Source of the DNA: a virus
Length of the DNA stretch: 61,356 nucleotides
Virus record (IMG/VR): IMGVR_UViG_3300028829_003908
Coordinates: 1 to 61,356 of that record
Direction: 5' to 3' (one strand)
Position numbers and translations under genes: made by a program. The notes beneath the pieces are model-generated. The model worked only from the letters and a program-made list of their open reading frames with translations, ran no database searches and was not told the DNA's origin. Every line of letters begins with the position of its first letter. Position 1 is the stretch's first letter. This document shows, in pieces, positions 43,501 to 52,731 of the stretch.

Positions 43501-43836
43501 TTATCCTATAGTTTGTTCCAACTCACCCCACATTAAAATACTGCAATAAAGTATTTCATCGTTAGGGTTCCAATCTCTACCACTTGGTGTATCTACATCA
43601 TCGAAGTTATCTTCCCAATATATTTCACCTGTCTCGTGGTTATAAATCTGTTCTATTTGTAGTTCTCCATGATACTCTTTCCATACAACCGCAAATTCTT
43701 CACAATTATCACTTGAATCATAATCATCACAAAATTCTGTCATTAACTGATTGAATGGAATCTCACGAGTGTTAACACTTAAGTCTTCTACACCCATTAT
43801 ATGATTACTATTGTAAATTGTCTCATTTAAGTTCAT
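43501..43836 (-). CDS. Hypothetical acidic protein (111 aa)
   Basis: A strongly acidic small protein starting MNLNETIYNSNHIMG. The ATG at 43836 is chosen because AAAGGA lies upstream and the promoter at 43863-43892 overlaps the longer frame that starts at 43881. It sits three bases before the polymerase gene. The acidity recalls DNA-mimic proteins, but that is only a thought. Confidence 0.6.
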   Translation of the reverse strand: MNLNETIYNSNHIMGVEDLSVNTREIPFNQLMTEFCDDYDSSDNCEEFAVVWKEYHGELQIEQIYNHETGEIYWEDNFDDVDTPSGRDWNPNDEILYCSILMWGELEQTIG

Positions 43837-43862
43837 AATATATCCTTTGTTTTTCATATGTG

Positions 43863-43892
43863 AATATAGTGAAAAAAGCATATATGTGTCAA
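43863..43892 (-). promoter_or_regulatory. Sigma70-like promoter, 18-bp spacer
   Basis: Minus strand TTGACA, 18 bases including GCTTTTTTC, TATATT. It is positioned to drive the acidic protein, the polymerase and the replisome genes below. Confidence 0.8.
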
Positions 43893-43920
43893 GTATTATT
43901 TATAACTTTTTTAATATAAA

Positions 43921-43942
43921 TGGGGGGAAATAAATCCCCCCA
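43921..43942 (-). terminator. Hairpin after the TonB receptor gene
   Basis: Minus strand TGGGGGG, an eight-base loop and CCCCCCA form a perfect seven-pair stem 11 bases after the receptor stop. An AT-rich stretch follows, with no clean T run, so termination is likely but not certain. Confidence 0.6.
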
Positions 43943-43952
43943 AATTACATTA

Positions 43953-46709
43953 TTAGAAATTAACAGTCAATCCAATGTTTGCATATCGTGGTGTTCCTAA
44001 GAATACCTCTGCGTTATGTGGTAAGTGAAGTTTATCACCATACCCATTGTATTGACTATTGTCAACTGCATCTTGTACAAATACATCATCAAGTGCGTTG
44101 AAGATATGACCTGTAAGAGTCAAATCTAAACCAGCAACACTTGGAAGATTGTATGATGCATGTAAATCAAGTTTAGAATAACCTGGGGCTTCCCAAACTT
44201 GTGTTCTGTCGGCATCACCCTCAATCTCACGAGAATCAGGTGACCAATCAGCAAAGTTTCTGTCATATGTTTTGTACAATGCCTGTAATCTCAAACCTTT
44301 AATTGGTTTAAGAGTAACACCTAAAATATAAGATGTTTGTGGCATATCACCAACCCATAATCCATCAAGTGCATAAGAGTAATCTGTAGTCTGAACACCA
44401 ATTACTTGGTTATCATCATTAAACTCTTGTTCTTGGTAAGTACCATCGGCATCACCAACGAACTTCCAACTACCATAAGATGCGATGAAATCAAGTTCAA
44501 CCATATCGTGTGGTTTTACTTTAGTTTCAATCTCAATACCTTTATGGTTTTGGTCAACACCTGTTAAGAAGATAATATCAGTATCACCTGATGAACCTTG
44601 ACCTGTTGAAACAGATTTAGTAAGGTTTCTATCTTTCCAATCGGTGTTATAAGCACTAACTTTAACTCCGAACCTTTCAGTTCCATAGTTCACTCCAAAC
44701 TCACTAGCAATGAATTTTTCATTTGCTGGGTCTGTTGAGACTGTACCATCGTAGTAGATAACATTGTCTAATATTGGTGCTTTTTCAACTAAACCTGCGT
44801 TTAGGAATACTCCAAGATTATCGTTAATGTTATATAATCCACCACCTTTTAACTGATAGGTCGTGATTGCATCTGCTTTAACAAGATTATCAATGGTGTT
44901 CCCATCTTCATCTACATTAACAGCAAAGTGGTCTTCATAAGAGTATGTAATACTTGATAATCCACCCATACCATATAGGTTTAATTTTTCAGTATTATAA
45001 TTACCTTGTAAAAATCCACCAATCCAATCGACTGTGGTTTCATTATGATAGGCAATGATATCACCTAAACCAACAACTTTCCCATCAGGTGCATTATCAT
45101 CAGCGAAATCTACATAGTAGTCTCCACCTAATAAATCACGAACCTCACGAGCGTGTTCGATACCTGCTGTTCTCCAGTCTAATCCAACTTGTAATTCAAG
45201 TTCATCATTAACAATGTAGTTTAATTTTGAAATCAAACCATATGTATCTTGACGATTAATTGAGTTACGAAGAATACCTGTTGAACGAGCATCTGTTTCA
45301 GAATAATCAGCATCGAAGTTTGTTCTGTTTTGTTCTATCTCTGCGTTCCAATCCCACATCCAAGGCGAAGATGCATACCATCTTTCTCCCTCAACTGCAG
45401 GTGTTCTTGAAACACTACCATATGTACCAGTACCACCACCAGAACCACCACTCCAATAAAGAACTGAACTCAAACGAGTCTTGTCATTTATTGTTAAGAA
45501 GTGATTTAGATTCACTAATGGTTTATGAAAGAAGTTTTCTCTCTCATTTATAAAACCTTTATTGAATCTATCGGTTGTTTTTGCTCCATACATATACCAA
45601 TATTGTTGACCAGTGTATGATTCATCTACTGGTGCCCAATTTTGATTGTAGAACCTACCTGCTTCAGTTTCGAATTTGTTACCATCTGCAAATGCATCAG
45701 TATCATATCCATCAACATCACCTGCAAGCTCTTGTGAGTATGTTGCTATGTTTTGTTTGTATAAGTTCTGACCGTGTCGTTGTGGTGCACCTATTGCGTA
45801 CAACTCAACTCTTTGGTCTTCACTTACGGCGTAAGAACCACCGAAATAATAGGCCCATGCATCTGTCCATGTCCCATCGATAATTCCATCACCAGTTTTA
45901 CGAACAATTGTTCCACTTAAAGCTAACTTATCTCCGATGAGACCAGTGTGATAGGTAGCGGTAGTCTTTAGAAAACCCCCATCTCCAGCTTCTTGTTTGA
46001 ACTTTCCACCTTTTTCCATCGCGGTTGGGTCTGTAATAATGTTCATTGTTCCACCAATGGATGGAGTCGCAAGATTAACTGCACTTAGTCCTCTTTGAAC
46101 CTGAATAGATGATGTAGCATCACCAACTCCGTCCCAATTAGACCAGTACACCCAACCATTCTCCATGTCATTCTGTGGTACACCATTTATCATTACTGCA
46201 ACATTTCGTTGATTAAAACCTCGAATGTTGATACGAGCATCACCCGCACCACCACCTTGTTGGGTTGCATATACACTTGGTGTTGTGTTAAGAATCATTG
46301 GAATGTCTTGTGAACCAAGACGAACATCCATTTCAGCTTTACTAACATTAGTGTAAGCAACAGGTGTTGTTTCAGATGCACGAGATGCTAACACCTCTAC
46401 ATCTGATAATCCCAAGAAATCAATTTCTAATATGAAATTAACACTTGAAACTATATCCTCAACAACTACTGATTTCGTTATTGAAGAGTAACCTATGAAA
46501 GAAGCAGTTACATCGTATGTACCTGATAGAACATCAATTTTGAAAGCACCAGAATTATCTGATACTCCACCTACATCTGTTCCTACAACTACAATATTAG
46601 CTCCCTCAAGTGGTTGTGAGTCAACATCAGTAACAACTCCGACAATAGATTGTGCATACAATCCTGCCATCATAAATACTGATGCGATAAGATTACGATA
46701 ATTATTCAT
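43953..46709 (-). CDS. TonB-dependent outer-membrane receptor (918 aa)
   Basis: A complete receptor. The signal peptide ends near AGLYAQ (residues 1-20). A CarboxypepD_reg-like domain follows (about 24-100, with GVVTDVDSQPLEGANIVV and FIGYSS). A TonB-box-like SDVEVLASRA near 104 leads into the plug (INIRGFNQRNVAVMINGVPQND, QVQRGLS) and a long barrel with aromatic-rich strands, ending in a C-terminal Phe (ANIGLTVNF), the barrel-assembly signal. No frameshift is seen. It lies between the polymerase and ribonucleotide reductase genes. The start at 46709 has AAGGAG six bases upstream. Such receptors import siderophores, vitamin B12 or glycans; the ligand is unknown. Confidence 0.92.
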   Translation of the reverse strand: MNNYRNLIASVFMMAGLYAQSIVGVVTDVDSQPLEGANIVVVGTDVGGVSDNSGAFKIDVLSGTYDVTASFIGYSSITKSVVVEDIVSSVNFILEIDFLGLSDVEVLASRASETTPVAYTNVSKAEMDVRLGSQDIPMILNTTPSVYATQQGGGAGDARINIRGFNQRNVAVMINGVPQNDMENGWVYWSNWDGVGDATSSIQVQRGLSAVNLATPSIGGTMNIITDPTAMEKGGKFKQEAGDGGFLKTTATYHTGLIGDKLALSGTIVRKTGDGIIDGTWTDAWAYYFGGSYAVSEDQRVELYAIGAPQRHGQNLYKQNIATYSQELAGDVDGYDTDAFADGNKFETEAGRFYNQNWAPVDESYTGQQYWYMYGAKTTDRFNKGFINERENFFHKPLVNLNHFLTINDKTRLSSVLYWSGGSGGGTGTYGSVSRTPAVEGERWYASSPWMWDWNAEIEQNRTNFDADYSETDARSTGILRNSINRQDTYGLISKLNYIVNDELELQVGLDWRTAGIEHAREVRDLLGGDYYVDFADDNAPDGKVVGLGDIIAYHNETTVDWIGGFLQGNYNTEKLNLYGMGGLSSITYSYEDHFAVNVDEDGNTIDNLVKADAITTYQLKGGGLYNINDNLGVFLNAGLVEKAPILDNVIYYDGTVSTDPANEKFIASEFGVNYGTERFGVKVSAYNTDWKDRNLTKSVSTGQGSSGDTDIIFLTGVDQNHKGIEIETKVKPHDMVELDFIASYGSWKFVGDADGTYQEQEFNDDNQVIGVQTTDYSYALDGLWVGDMPQTSYILGVTLKPIKGLRLQALYKTYDRNFADWSPDSREIEGDADRTQVWEAPGYSKLDLHASYNLPSVAGLDLTLTGHIFNALDDVFVQDAVDNSQYNGYGDKLHLPHNAEVFLGTPRYANIGLTVNF

Positions 46710-46739
46710 AATCATCTCCTTGTTTGTTTACTTGTGAAT

Positions 46740-46763
46740 GACACATTTTTATACTGGTGTGTC
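46740..46763. promoter_or_regulatory. GACACA-N12-TGTGTC inverted repeat before the receptor
   Basis: Six-base arms at 46740-46745 and 46758-46763 around TTTTTATACTGG, 31 bases before the receptor start. It overlaps an ACTGG/CCAGT hairpin further upstream. It could be an operator or leader stem for the receptor. Confidence 0.4.
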
Positions 46764-46790
46764 GCCTGCCAGTAGTATGTGAAACTTTTC

Positions 46791-48809
46791 TTAGTTCGCA
46801 TAATCTTGGTCGTCATTATCACCTGTCGTAGGTGTGATTTCTACATCACAAAAATCACCATCACAAAACTTCTCTACATTTGCTTCTTCAGCTTTGATTA
46901 CTCCGAAGTTTAGTTTACCTAACTTCTTAACATCTTTATTATATGTTTTTTCATCAATCGCTTCATAAGGCATTTGTCGATATGCTCCGTAATCGTGTCT
47001 TGGTAAAAGAGAAATACCCTTTAGGTGATATTGATAATAGTTTAATACTTGTGGTATCATATCAGCTTCTGTTTCTGGATTAAAGGTGACAGTACAACTC
47101 ACTTGGTTATCAGCCCAATGTCTTTGCATAAATGCTGCCAAACTGAATTGTTCCCATATGGATAGTTCTCCGACTGTCCTTATACCCTCTCCTACATCGA
47201 CAGGAACTTCAACTACTAATGTTGAATCCTCTGAACCAAATGCTGGTTCGATTTTATAACCTGCTTTTTTCAATGGTTCAACTAAATCAGAATTAATTGA
47301 TATTCTAATTCTTCTTGTATAGAATCTTGATTCAGGATAATGTAATCCAGGTGTTGAACCTGCTAACAAAGAAACTGTCCCACTTGGTTTTACACTTGTG
47401 GTTTTAATTGATTTTGGAATAGCAAACCAATCTGAATAGATATCATCCCATTCTTGTATAGTATCATATCCCTCTTCTAACCAATTTTTCAACTCATTTA
47501 ATCCACGATTGGTAATGAATTGAGCAATACCACTTACTGAACAACCAATTCGTCTGTTTCTCAACATAACTCTATTGGTATCTGACCAGTGTGTTCTACC
47601 TAATGTAACAGTCTTTGCATACAAATAAGCATACTTTAATGTTCTTTGATAATCCTCTAATGAATCGTGATTTGCTGGAAATGTTTCCACTAAACAACAT
47701 AACTCATAGGATTCAAGTGATTGTTCCAAACAAGGATTACCACCCATAACTCTATGGTCTTTGTTATCTCCACCATTCTTCATACGAGAATACTTTCTCA
47801 TATTTTCTAACCACGCAAAACCTGGTTCTCCATTATCTGCTATTCTCTTTGAGGCTTCTGTATAATCCATACCTAACTCAGCGAATATACTATTATTAGA
47901 TGTCCAACCAAATTGTTCTCTGTGTGGATTTACTTTGTAATTTTTTAAATCTAAATACTCTTCATTGTGTGGGTCTCCGAATACAATCTCTGCAGTTCTT
48001 CTTACATTACCTGCCACAACACATTTACCGATTAAATTCATAATATCTACGATTGTGGTGATTGTGATTGGATTACCTGTGTTACCCTCTAATACTTGTC
48101 TAACACTTTCGTGAACTTCTTCTAATGGGTCTGGGCCTGAACTAACTCCACCAAAACCTTTGATTGGAACTCCTGCAGGTCTGATTAAACTATAATCAAA
48201 ATGAACTGGTGCTTGTCCATGAAAGTAACTCTCTAATAATAATCTTAAAGATTCTACCCAACCCTCACGAGTATCTGGTATTTGAAAAGTTTGTTCATCT
48301 CGTTTGATATCAACACCTTTAACAACTATTTCCCCCGCTCCTTTAGTATCAAAACCTACTCCAACACCTAACATACTTGCATCCATTAGGAAACAAAATG
48401 GTTTGGAATAATCTTCTTTAATTGTTTTTGTTGATACGAACGCACAATTGTTTAGTGCAGCATATAATCCTTTTTCTTCTGTGATTGCTGTTCCCATTGC
48501 CCATAAACCACGACCTGGTGGTAAGAACTTCATGTTGAAGATTCTTTCATACATATCTTGTGCAGATTTCTGTGCTTGCCAAGGATTCCAACCTAACTGA
48601 TGTGATTCAATGTGATTCATTTGCATTGAATATGTTCCCTCTACAACCCTTTGGACAGTTTCCCACCATCTTTCATTCTTTCCATCTTCTTTAATTCTGG
48701 AATAGGTTCTCATGTAAACCAACTCTCCCAATCCATTAAAACCAAATGGTGGTTTTTTTCTTTTGAATTTATTTATAAAATTCTCTGATAATTTAAACTT
48801 ATGTCCCAC
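46791..48809 (-). CDS. nrdJ: Adenosylcobalamin-dependent ribonucleoside-triphosphate reductase (class II)
   Basis: Makes deoxynucleotides using coenzyme B12. Motifs match the monomeric RTPR type: N-terminal NNCAF (C122), the active-site NPCLEQSLES with N358, C360 and E362, and C371 eleven residues later, the same spacing as C408 and C419 of the Lactobacillus enzyme. PSGTVSLLAGSTPGLHYP is near the substrate site. A C-x4-C pair (FCDGDFCD) near the end could relay electrons. NPCLEQ replaces the usual NPCGE. It starts at a GTG with GGAG seven bases upstream. Its B12 dependence is notable next to an outer-membrane receptor gene. Confidence 0.92.
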   Translation of the reverse strand: MGHKFKLSENFINKFKRKKPPFGFNGLGELVYMRTYSRIKEDGKNERWWETVQRVVEGTYSMQMNHIESHQLGWNPWQAQKSAQDMYERIFNMKFLPPGRGLWAMGTAITEEKGLYAALNNCAFVSTKTIKEDYSKPFCFLMDASMLGVGVGFDTKGAGEIVVKGVDIKRDEQTFQIPDTREGWVESLRLLLESYFHGQAPVHFDYSLIRPAGVPIKGFGGVSSGPDPLEEVHESVRQVLEGNTGNPITITTIVDIMNLIGKCVVAGNVRRTAEIVFGDPHNEEYLDLKNYKVNPHREQFGWTSNNSIFAELGMDYTEASKRIADNGEPGFAWLENMRKYSRMKNGGDNKDHRVMGGNPCLEQSLESYELCCLVETFPANHDSLEDYQRTLKYAYLYAKTVTLGRTHWSDTNRVMLRNRRIGCSVSGIAQFITNRGLNELKNWLEEGYDTIQEWDDIYSDWFAIPKSIKTTSVKPSGTVSLLAGSTPGLHYPESRFYTRRIRISINSDLVEPLKKAGYKIEPAFGSEDSTLVVEVPVDVGEGIRTVGELSIWEQFSLAAFMQRHWADNQVSCTVTFNPETEADMIPQVLNYYQYHLKGISLLPRHDYGAYRQMPYEAIDEKTYNKDVKKLGKLNFGVIKAEEANVEKFCDGDFCDVEITPTTGDNDDQDYAN

Positions 48810-48846
48810 TCTTGTCTCCTTAATTTAAAACTTGTTTTCTCCGATA

Positions 48847-48855
48847 AATAAGTAT
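48847..48855 (-). promoter_or_regulatory. ATACTTATT motif, candidate promoter element
   Basis: Minus strand TATATAATACTTATTTATCG, 38 bases before the ribonucleotide reductase start. Confidence 0.4.
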
Positions 48856-48892
48856 TATATATACAGCAGATAATACAAAGTTTTTTAATTTT

Positions 48893-48927
48893 TTCGAAGT
48901 TTTAAAAAGATTTTCTTCGAAGTTTTA
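48893..48927. repeat. Two TTCGAAGTTTTA direct repeats
   Basis: The 12-mer occurs at 48893-48904 and 48916-48927, straddling the helicase stop. It may be part of a leader structure or a chance duplication. Confidence 0.4.
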
Positions 48928-50286
48928 TTCAAACCCTTCGCCATCAAAATCTTTCTTCTTCTGTGCCAATGTTTTACGAATATATTCATCAGCATTATTC
49001 ATTTTTCCTTGTACTTCTTTACCACCTTGTGTGTTTGTTTCATAGATTTGTATAAAACCTGTATTAGTGTTGATAGTAGCAGGGAATGTAATACCATCTG
49101 GCCCAAATCTATTCTTAATAACATGGAATCTACCTGTGTTAGCAATCTTATCTTCTACTTTTCTACTCATACTCATAACAAAATCTGCTGTCATAACCTT
49201 TGAATAATCTTCTGATACTTTATCTGCTCCAATCACATCTTCTTCTAATGCTGAACGATTAGCTTGAGATGCTGTCCATAATGGTATATCAAACTCACCT
49301 GCCATACCTCGTAGTTCTTCATACACATGACCTATTTGATGTCTTTTTTCATTGAAGTGTTGTGTAGATTTCATAATATCTGCATAATCCACAATAATCA
49401 TATCTGGTTTTATACCTCTCATCTCACATTGTTGTATATGTGCTGCAAGAGTATTAACACTTGCACTTTTTGTTGGATAATATTTGATGATTAACTCACC
49501 CTTTAACTTTGAAATCTTTTGTTGTACTTCTTCTTTATAGTATTGTAAGTTACCTGTTGGTTGTCCACTTACTATTGTATCATATCTTAACCCTACATAC
49601 TGAGCATTTAACTCTAATGTATAATGAAGTACCGTCTTTCCTTGTGCAACTGCATGAGCACCCAATGCTTGAAGAGTCCAAGATTTACCAATACCAGCAG
49701 GAGCAACAATCACACCCAACTCACCACCTGCCAATCCACCATCCATCAAATCATTTACACTATCCCATTGTGTAGGTAAACATACTCTTGTTTGTTTGGA
49801 TAATCTCTCCTCTAAACCTGTGATGTATTCGTGTCCGATATCAGTTTCTACACCCGCCTTCATAGCTTCATCTATAATGGTTTTTATTTCATCATACTTC
49901 TGTACTTCTAATAATTCAACTGATTCCATAATTGCATTCTTTACAACTTGGTTCTTACAAAACTCAAGAGATTTCTCTTTTACAAAAGCTAAATCTGGTG
50001 ATTCACGATGTTGCCATGCACTTCTTAATCCATCTACTATGGATGTTTTTAACACATCATTATCTACCTCATCAACAATAACTTTTAATGCTTCCATTGT
50101 TGGTGTGGTTTTGTATTTTTTGAAATAATCCTTGATGGATTTGATTATGAATTTGTTACTATCTGAATCGAAGTAACTTATCTCTAAGATATCTAAAATT
50201 GTTTTTGTATACTTTACATCTGTGATTAAAGATGTAAGCATCTTACTTTGAAAATTTGTTCCGTATTGTGTTAAAGATTCACTCAT
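48925..50286 (-). CDS. 41: Replicative DNA helicase, DnaB/T4 gp41-like (453 aa)
   Basis: RecA-like core with Walker A APAGIGKSW near residue 190, Walker B MIIVDYADIM and the helicase-type SQANRSAL segment. The N-terminal 150 residues are helical, as in gp41. It unwinds DNA at the fork with a primase that is not seen in this window. The start is followed by a run of Ser/Gln, and an ATACTTAAT-like motif is 12 bases upstream. Confidence 0.9.
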   Translation of the reverse strand: MSESLTQYGTNFQSKMLTSLITDVKYTKTILDILEISYFDSDSNKFIIKSIKDYFKKYKTTPTMEALKVIVDEVDNDVLKTSIVDGLRSAWQHRESPDLAFVKEKSLEFCKNQVVKNAIMESVELLEVQKYDEIKTIIDEAMKAGVETDIGHEYITGLEERLSKQTRVCLPTQWDSVNDLMDGGLAGGELGVIVAPAGIGKSWTLQALGAHAVAQGKTVLHYTLELNAQYVGLRYDTIVSGQPTGNLQYYKEEVQQKISKLKGELIIKYYPTKSASVNTLAAHIQQCEMRGIKPDMIIVDYADIMKSTQHFNEKRHQIGHVYEELRGMAGEFDIPLWTASQANRSALEEDVIGADKVSEDYSKVMTADFVMSMSRKVEDKIANTGRFHVIKNRFGPDGITFPATINTNTGFIQIYETNTQGGKEVQGKMNNADEYIRKTLAQKKKDFDGEGFE

Positions 50287-50298
50287 TATAACCTATTA

Positions 50299-50487
50299 TT
50301 AAGTATCAAGATTGCCATACAAATCTTGTATTTTTTTATCATAAAATTCCGTTCTTTTCATATCACGATATCTCTGTCGTGCTTTTGCTTTTATCCTATC
50401 AGCATTTCGTTTGTAATGTTCCATCTGCCACTTTCTTTGTGCATCTCGTTTCTCTTTTGCTGTAAAATATTTCTTCTTCCTACCCAT
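50299..50487 (-). CDS. Small basic protein (62 aa)
   Basis: A Lys/Arg-rich helical protein (MGRKKKYFTAKEKRDAQRKW) overlapping the exonuclease gene end by eight bases. It could bind nucleic acid in the replication cluster. No family recognised. Confidence 0.6.
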   Translation of the reverse strand: MGRKKKYFTAKEKRDAQRKWQMEHYKRNADRIKAKARQRYRDMKRTEFYDKKIQDLYGNLDT

Positions 50488-51535
50488 GTGTCTTCTCTGC
50501 CATATGATTTAATCTATTAAATGTTGAGTGTAACCAACTATCAAGATTAGGTAATGCAGTATACATTTTATCCTCTAAGAACATCTTCTGAAACTTGTGC
50601 TTAACCATTCGTTGAATTGGATTCTCTACTAGCGTTTGAATAGTTCGTTTACTATGACCAGATATGTTTAAATCATCTAAATCCATTAGTTTCTTATTTA
50701 AAAGTAATTGGTCTTCTGAGTTTACTATCTGTTCACATAGTTTGAATTGTTTTCTTTTAGGTTCTGCACTTTTTAATAAATCATCAATGGAATGTTTGTG
50801 TGGGGAAGCAAGCCAAGGAAACATTTTTAATAATGTTTTTATTCCTGCACCCTTGATTCCAGGTATTCCATCTGATTTATCACCATCCATTGTTCTGAAT
50901 AGTAAAAAGTTTGTTGCATTGATACCATATTCATTTAGTATTCTTTCTTCATCGTACATCTTTTTCTTCGTTGGTGACCATACCTTGATTCGTTCATCTA
51001 CCAACTGAAGAAAATCTTTATCGGTTGACATGATTGTACAATTATCTTTGAAACAATGTTTTGATGCATACCCAATAACATCATCTGCTTCTATATTAGG
51101 AACATTTGTTATTGTTAATGGTAAACATTCAAGATATTCAATCACTCGATTTAATTGTTGAATCATCATCTTATGTTCTTGTTCACGAGTCAAAGAAACA
51201 TCTGTAAATCTATTTAACCTTAGAGACATTTTTCTTCCTGCCTTATATTCAGGAAATATCTTTCTACGGCGATTAGACCCACCTTTACCATCAAATACTA
51301 TGATAGTTCGTGTAGGTCTAACCATATTTATAGTGAAAGCCAAAGACCTTAAAAAACCTACTATTCCACCAATGTGAATTCCATCCTCATTAGTAGTAGG
51401 TATTGCGGTGAACACTCTAATAAAAGTGTTCAAACCATCTATAAGTAAAACCGAGTCGTTTGGTTCACCACTATCTACTTTACCGCCAGATTTCTTAATC
51501 TCTTCAAATATTGATAAGTGTCTCTTATTAATCAC
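50480..51535 (-). CDS. rnh: 5'-3' exonuclease, T4 RNase H-like (351 aa)
   Basis: Flap/RNA-primer removal. VLLIDGLNTFIRVF near 29 holds the first metal-binding Asp, IVFDGKGGSNRRRKIFPEYKAGR follows, then NIEADDVIGYA, STDKDFLQL and GDKSDGIPGIKGAGIKT, the helix-hairpin-helix of FEN-type nucleases. All acidic residues are in place. It overlaps the recombinase gene by eight bases. Confidence 0.9.
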   Translation of the reverse strand: MINKRHLSIFEEIKKSGGKVDSGEPNDSVLLIDGLNTFIRVFTAIPTTNEDGIHIGGIVGFLRSLAFTINMVRPTRTIIVFDGKGGSNRRRKIFPEYKAGRKMSLRLNRFTDVSLTREQEHKMMIQQLNRVIEYLECLPLTITNVPNIEADDVIGYASKHCFKDNCTIMSTDKDFLQLVDERIKVWSPTKKKMYDEERILNEYGINATNFLLFRTMDGDKSDGIPGIKGAGIKTLLKMFPWLASPHKHSIDDLLKSAEPKRKQFKLCEQIVNSEDQLLLNKKLMDLDDLNISGHSKRTIQTLVENPIQRMVKHKFQKMFLEDKMYTALPNLDSWLHSTFNRLNHMAEKTHG

Positions 51536-52628
51536 CTATAACCTCATCTGTGAACTCTACATCATCAATACCAAGTTTATCTTTGTATTGTAATATAACC
51601 TTATCACAAATGATACCATAGACATAGTCTTTCAACTCATCATTACTGGCAATCAACTCTTCCCAATCCTTTGATAAAAACTTATGGTCTTTACCATTTT
51701 GGTCTGTAAGAGTGTACCATGCACCACCTGATTTAACTAACTTGTGTTCTTTCAACACAGTCAACCATGCACCATAATTATCTATACCTCTATCGAAGTA
51801 CATATCATAATCGGTATGTCTTAAAGGTGGGCCTAATCTATTCTTGACAATCTGTGCTCTACACTTCATACCAAGAACATTCTTTGCCGTGTCTTTGATT
51901 TGTCCCATGTTCTTCAATCTGATTCTTGTTGAAGCATGGAATGGTAATGCTTTTCCACCACTTGTTGTCCAAGGGTCTCCAAACATAACACCTAATTTTT
52001 GTCTTAACTGATTTGTGAATACGAGAGCTATTTTCTGTCTACCAATCATCTGAGTAATCTTTCTCATTGCCTTACTAATAATGATTGCCTTAGCAGTTGC
52101 CCAACCATCTTTCTCAAAATCAGATTCCATTTCTACTTTCGTAGATGCGGCTGCAAGTGAATCAACCATAATAGTTACTAACCTATCTTTGTCTGATTCT
52201 CTAACTTTTGTTACTATTTCATCAATAGCTTCAAAGATATCCTCTACAGTCTCTAAGTGTAGATATAACATTTTGTTCATATCAACACCAATTACTTCCA
52301 AGAACTCTTGGGAAACAGATGTTTCAGTATCAATATAAACTGCCACACCACCTTTCTTCTGAGTCTCTGCAAGAATATGAGCACCAAGTAGTGATTTACC
52401 ACTTGATTCTAATCCATTGATTTCTGTAATTCTACCAACTGCAATACCACCATCTGGTCTATTTGATATAGCCAAATCCAACATGGAACTACCTGTTGAG
52501 ATAAAATCTTTTATATCTGTTGGTGTTGAATCACTTCCATCTAAGAAGTATGCTACCTTAGTATCTTTGAATTTTTTATTTAAACTATCGGCCAATGTTG
52601 AGGCCAATACATCATTTACTGATGCCAT
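51528..52628 (-). CDS. uvsX: RecA/UvsX-type recombinase (366 aa)
   Basis: Strand-exchange ATPase. Walker A is GLESSGKS at 72-79; YIDTETSVS follows. VFTNQLRQKLGVMFGDPWTTSGG is the RecA-type motif before loop 2. The C-terminus is acidic. The start has AAGGAG seven bases upstream, within a leader that can form a nine-pair stem. Confidence 0.92.
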   Translation of the reverse strand: MASVNDVLASTLADSLNKKFKDTKVAYFLDGSDSTPTDIKDFISTGSSMLDLAISNRPDGGIAVGRITEINGLESSGKSLLGAHILAETQKKGGVAVYIDTETSVSQEFLEVIGVDMNKMLYLHLETVEDIFEAIDEIVTKVRESDKDRLVTIMVDSLAAASTKVEMESDFEKDGWATAKAIIISKAMRKITQMIGRQKIALVFTNQLRQKLGVMFGDPWTTSGGKALPFHASTRIRLKNMGQIKDTAKNVLGMKCRAQIVKNRLGPPLRHTDYDMYFDRGIDNYGAWLTVLKEHKLVKSGGAWYTLTDQNGKDHKFLSKDWEELIASNDELKDYVYGIICDKVILQYKDKLGIDDVEFTDEVIGD

Positions 52629-52646
52629 CCTAATCTCCTTAAGTTA

Positions 52647-52712
52647 ATAGTGTGTAGTTAGGGAATACAATAACACCCATCTCTACTTTTGTTGTATGTT
52701 GCCACACACTAT
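52647..52712 (-). promoter_or_regulatory. Stem-loop leader of the recombinase gene
   Basis: Perfect arms ATAGTGTGT (52647-52655) and ACACACTAT (52704-52712) enclose 48 bases in the 100-base gap between gp32 and the recombinase. The minus-strand transcript would carry a closed stem ending about 18 bases before the start codon. It could control translation or be a processing site. Confidence 0.5.
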
Positions 52713-52731
52713 ATATTATTATCTATTCAAT

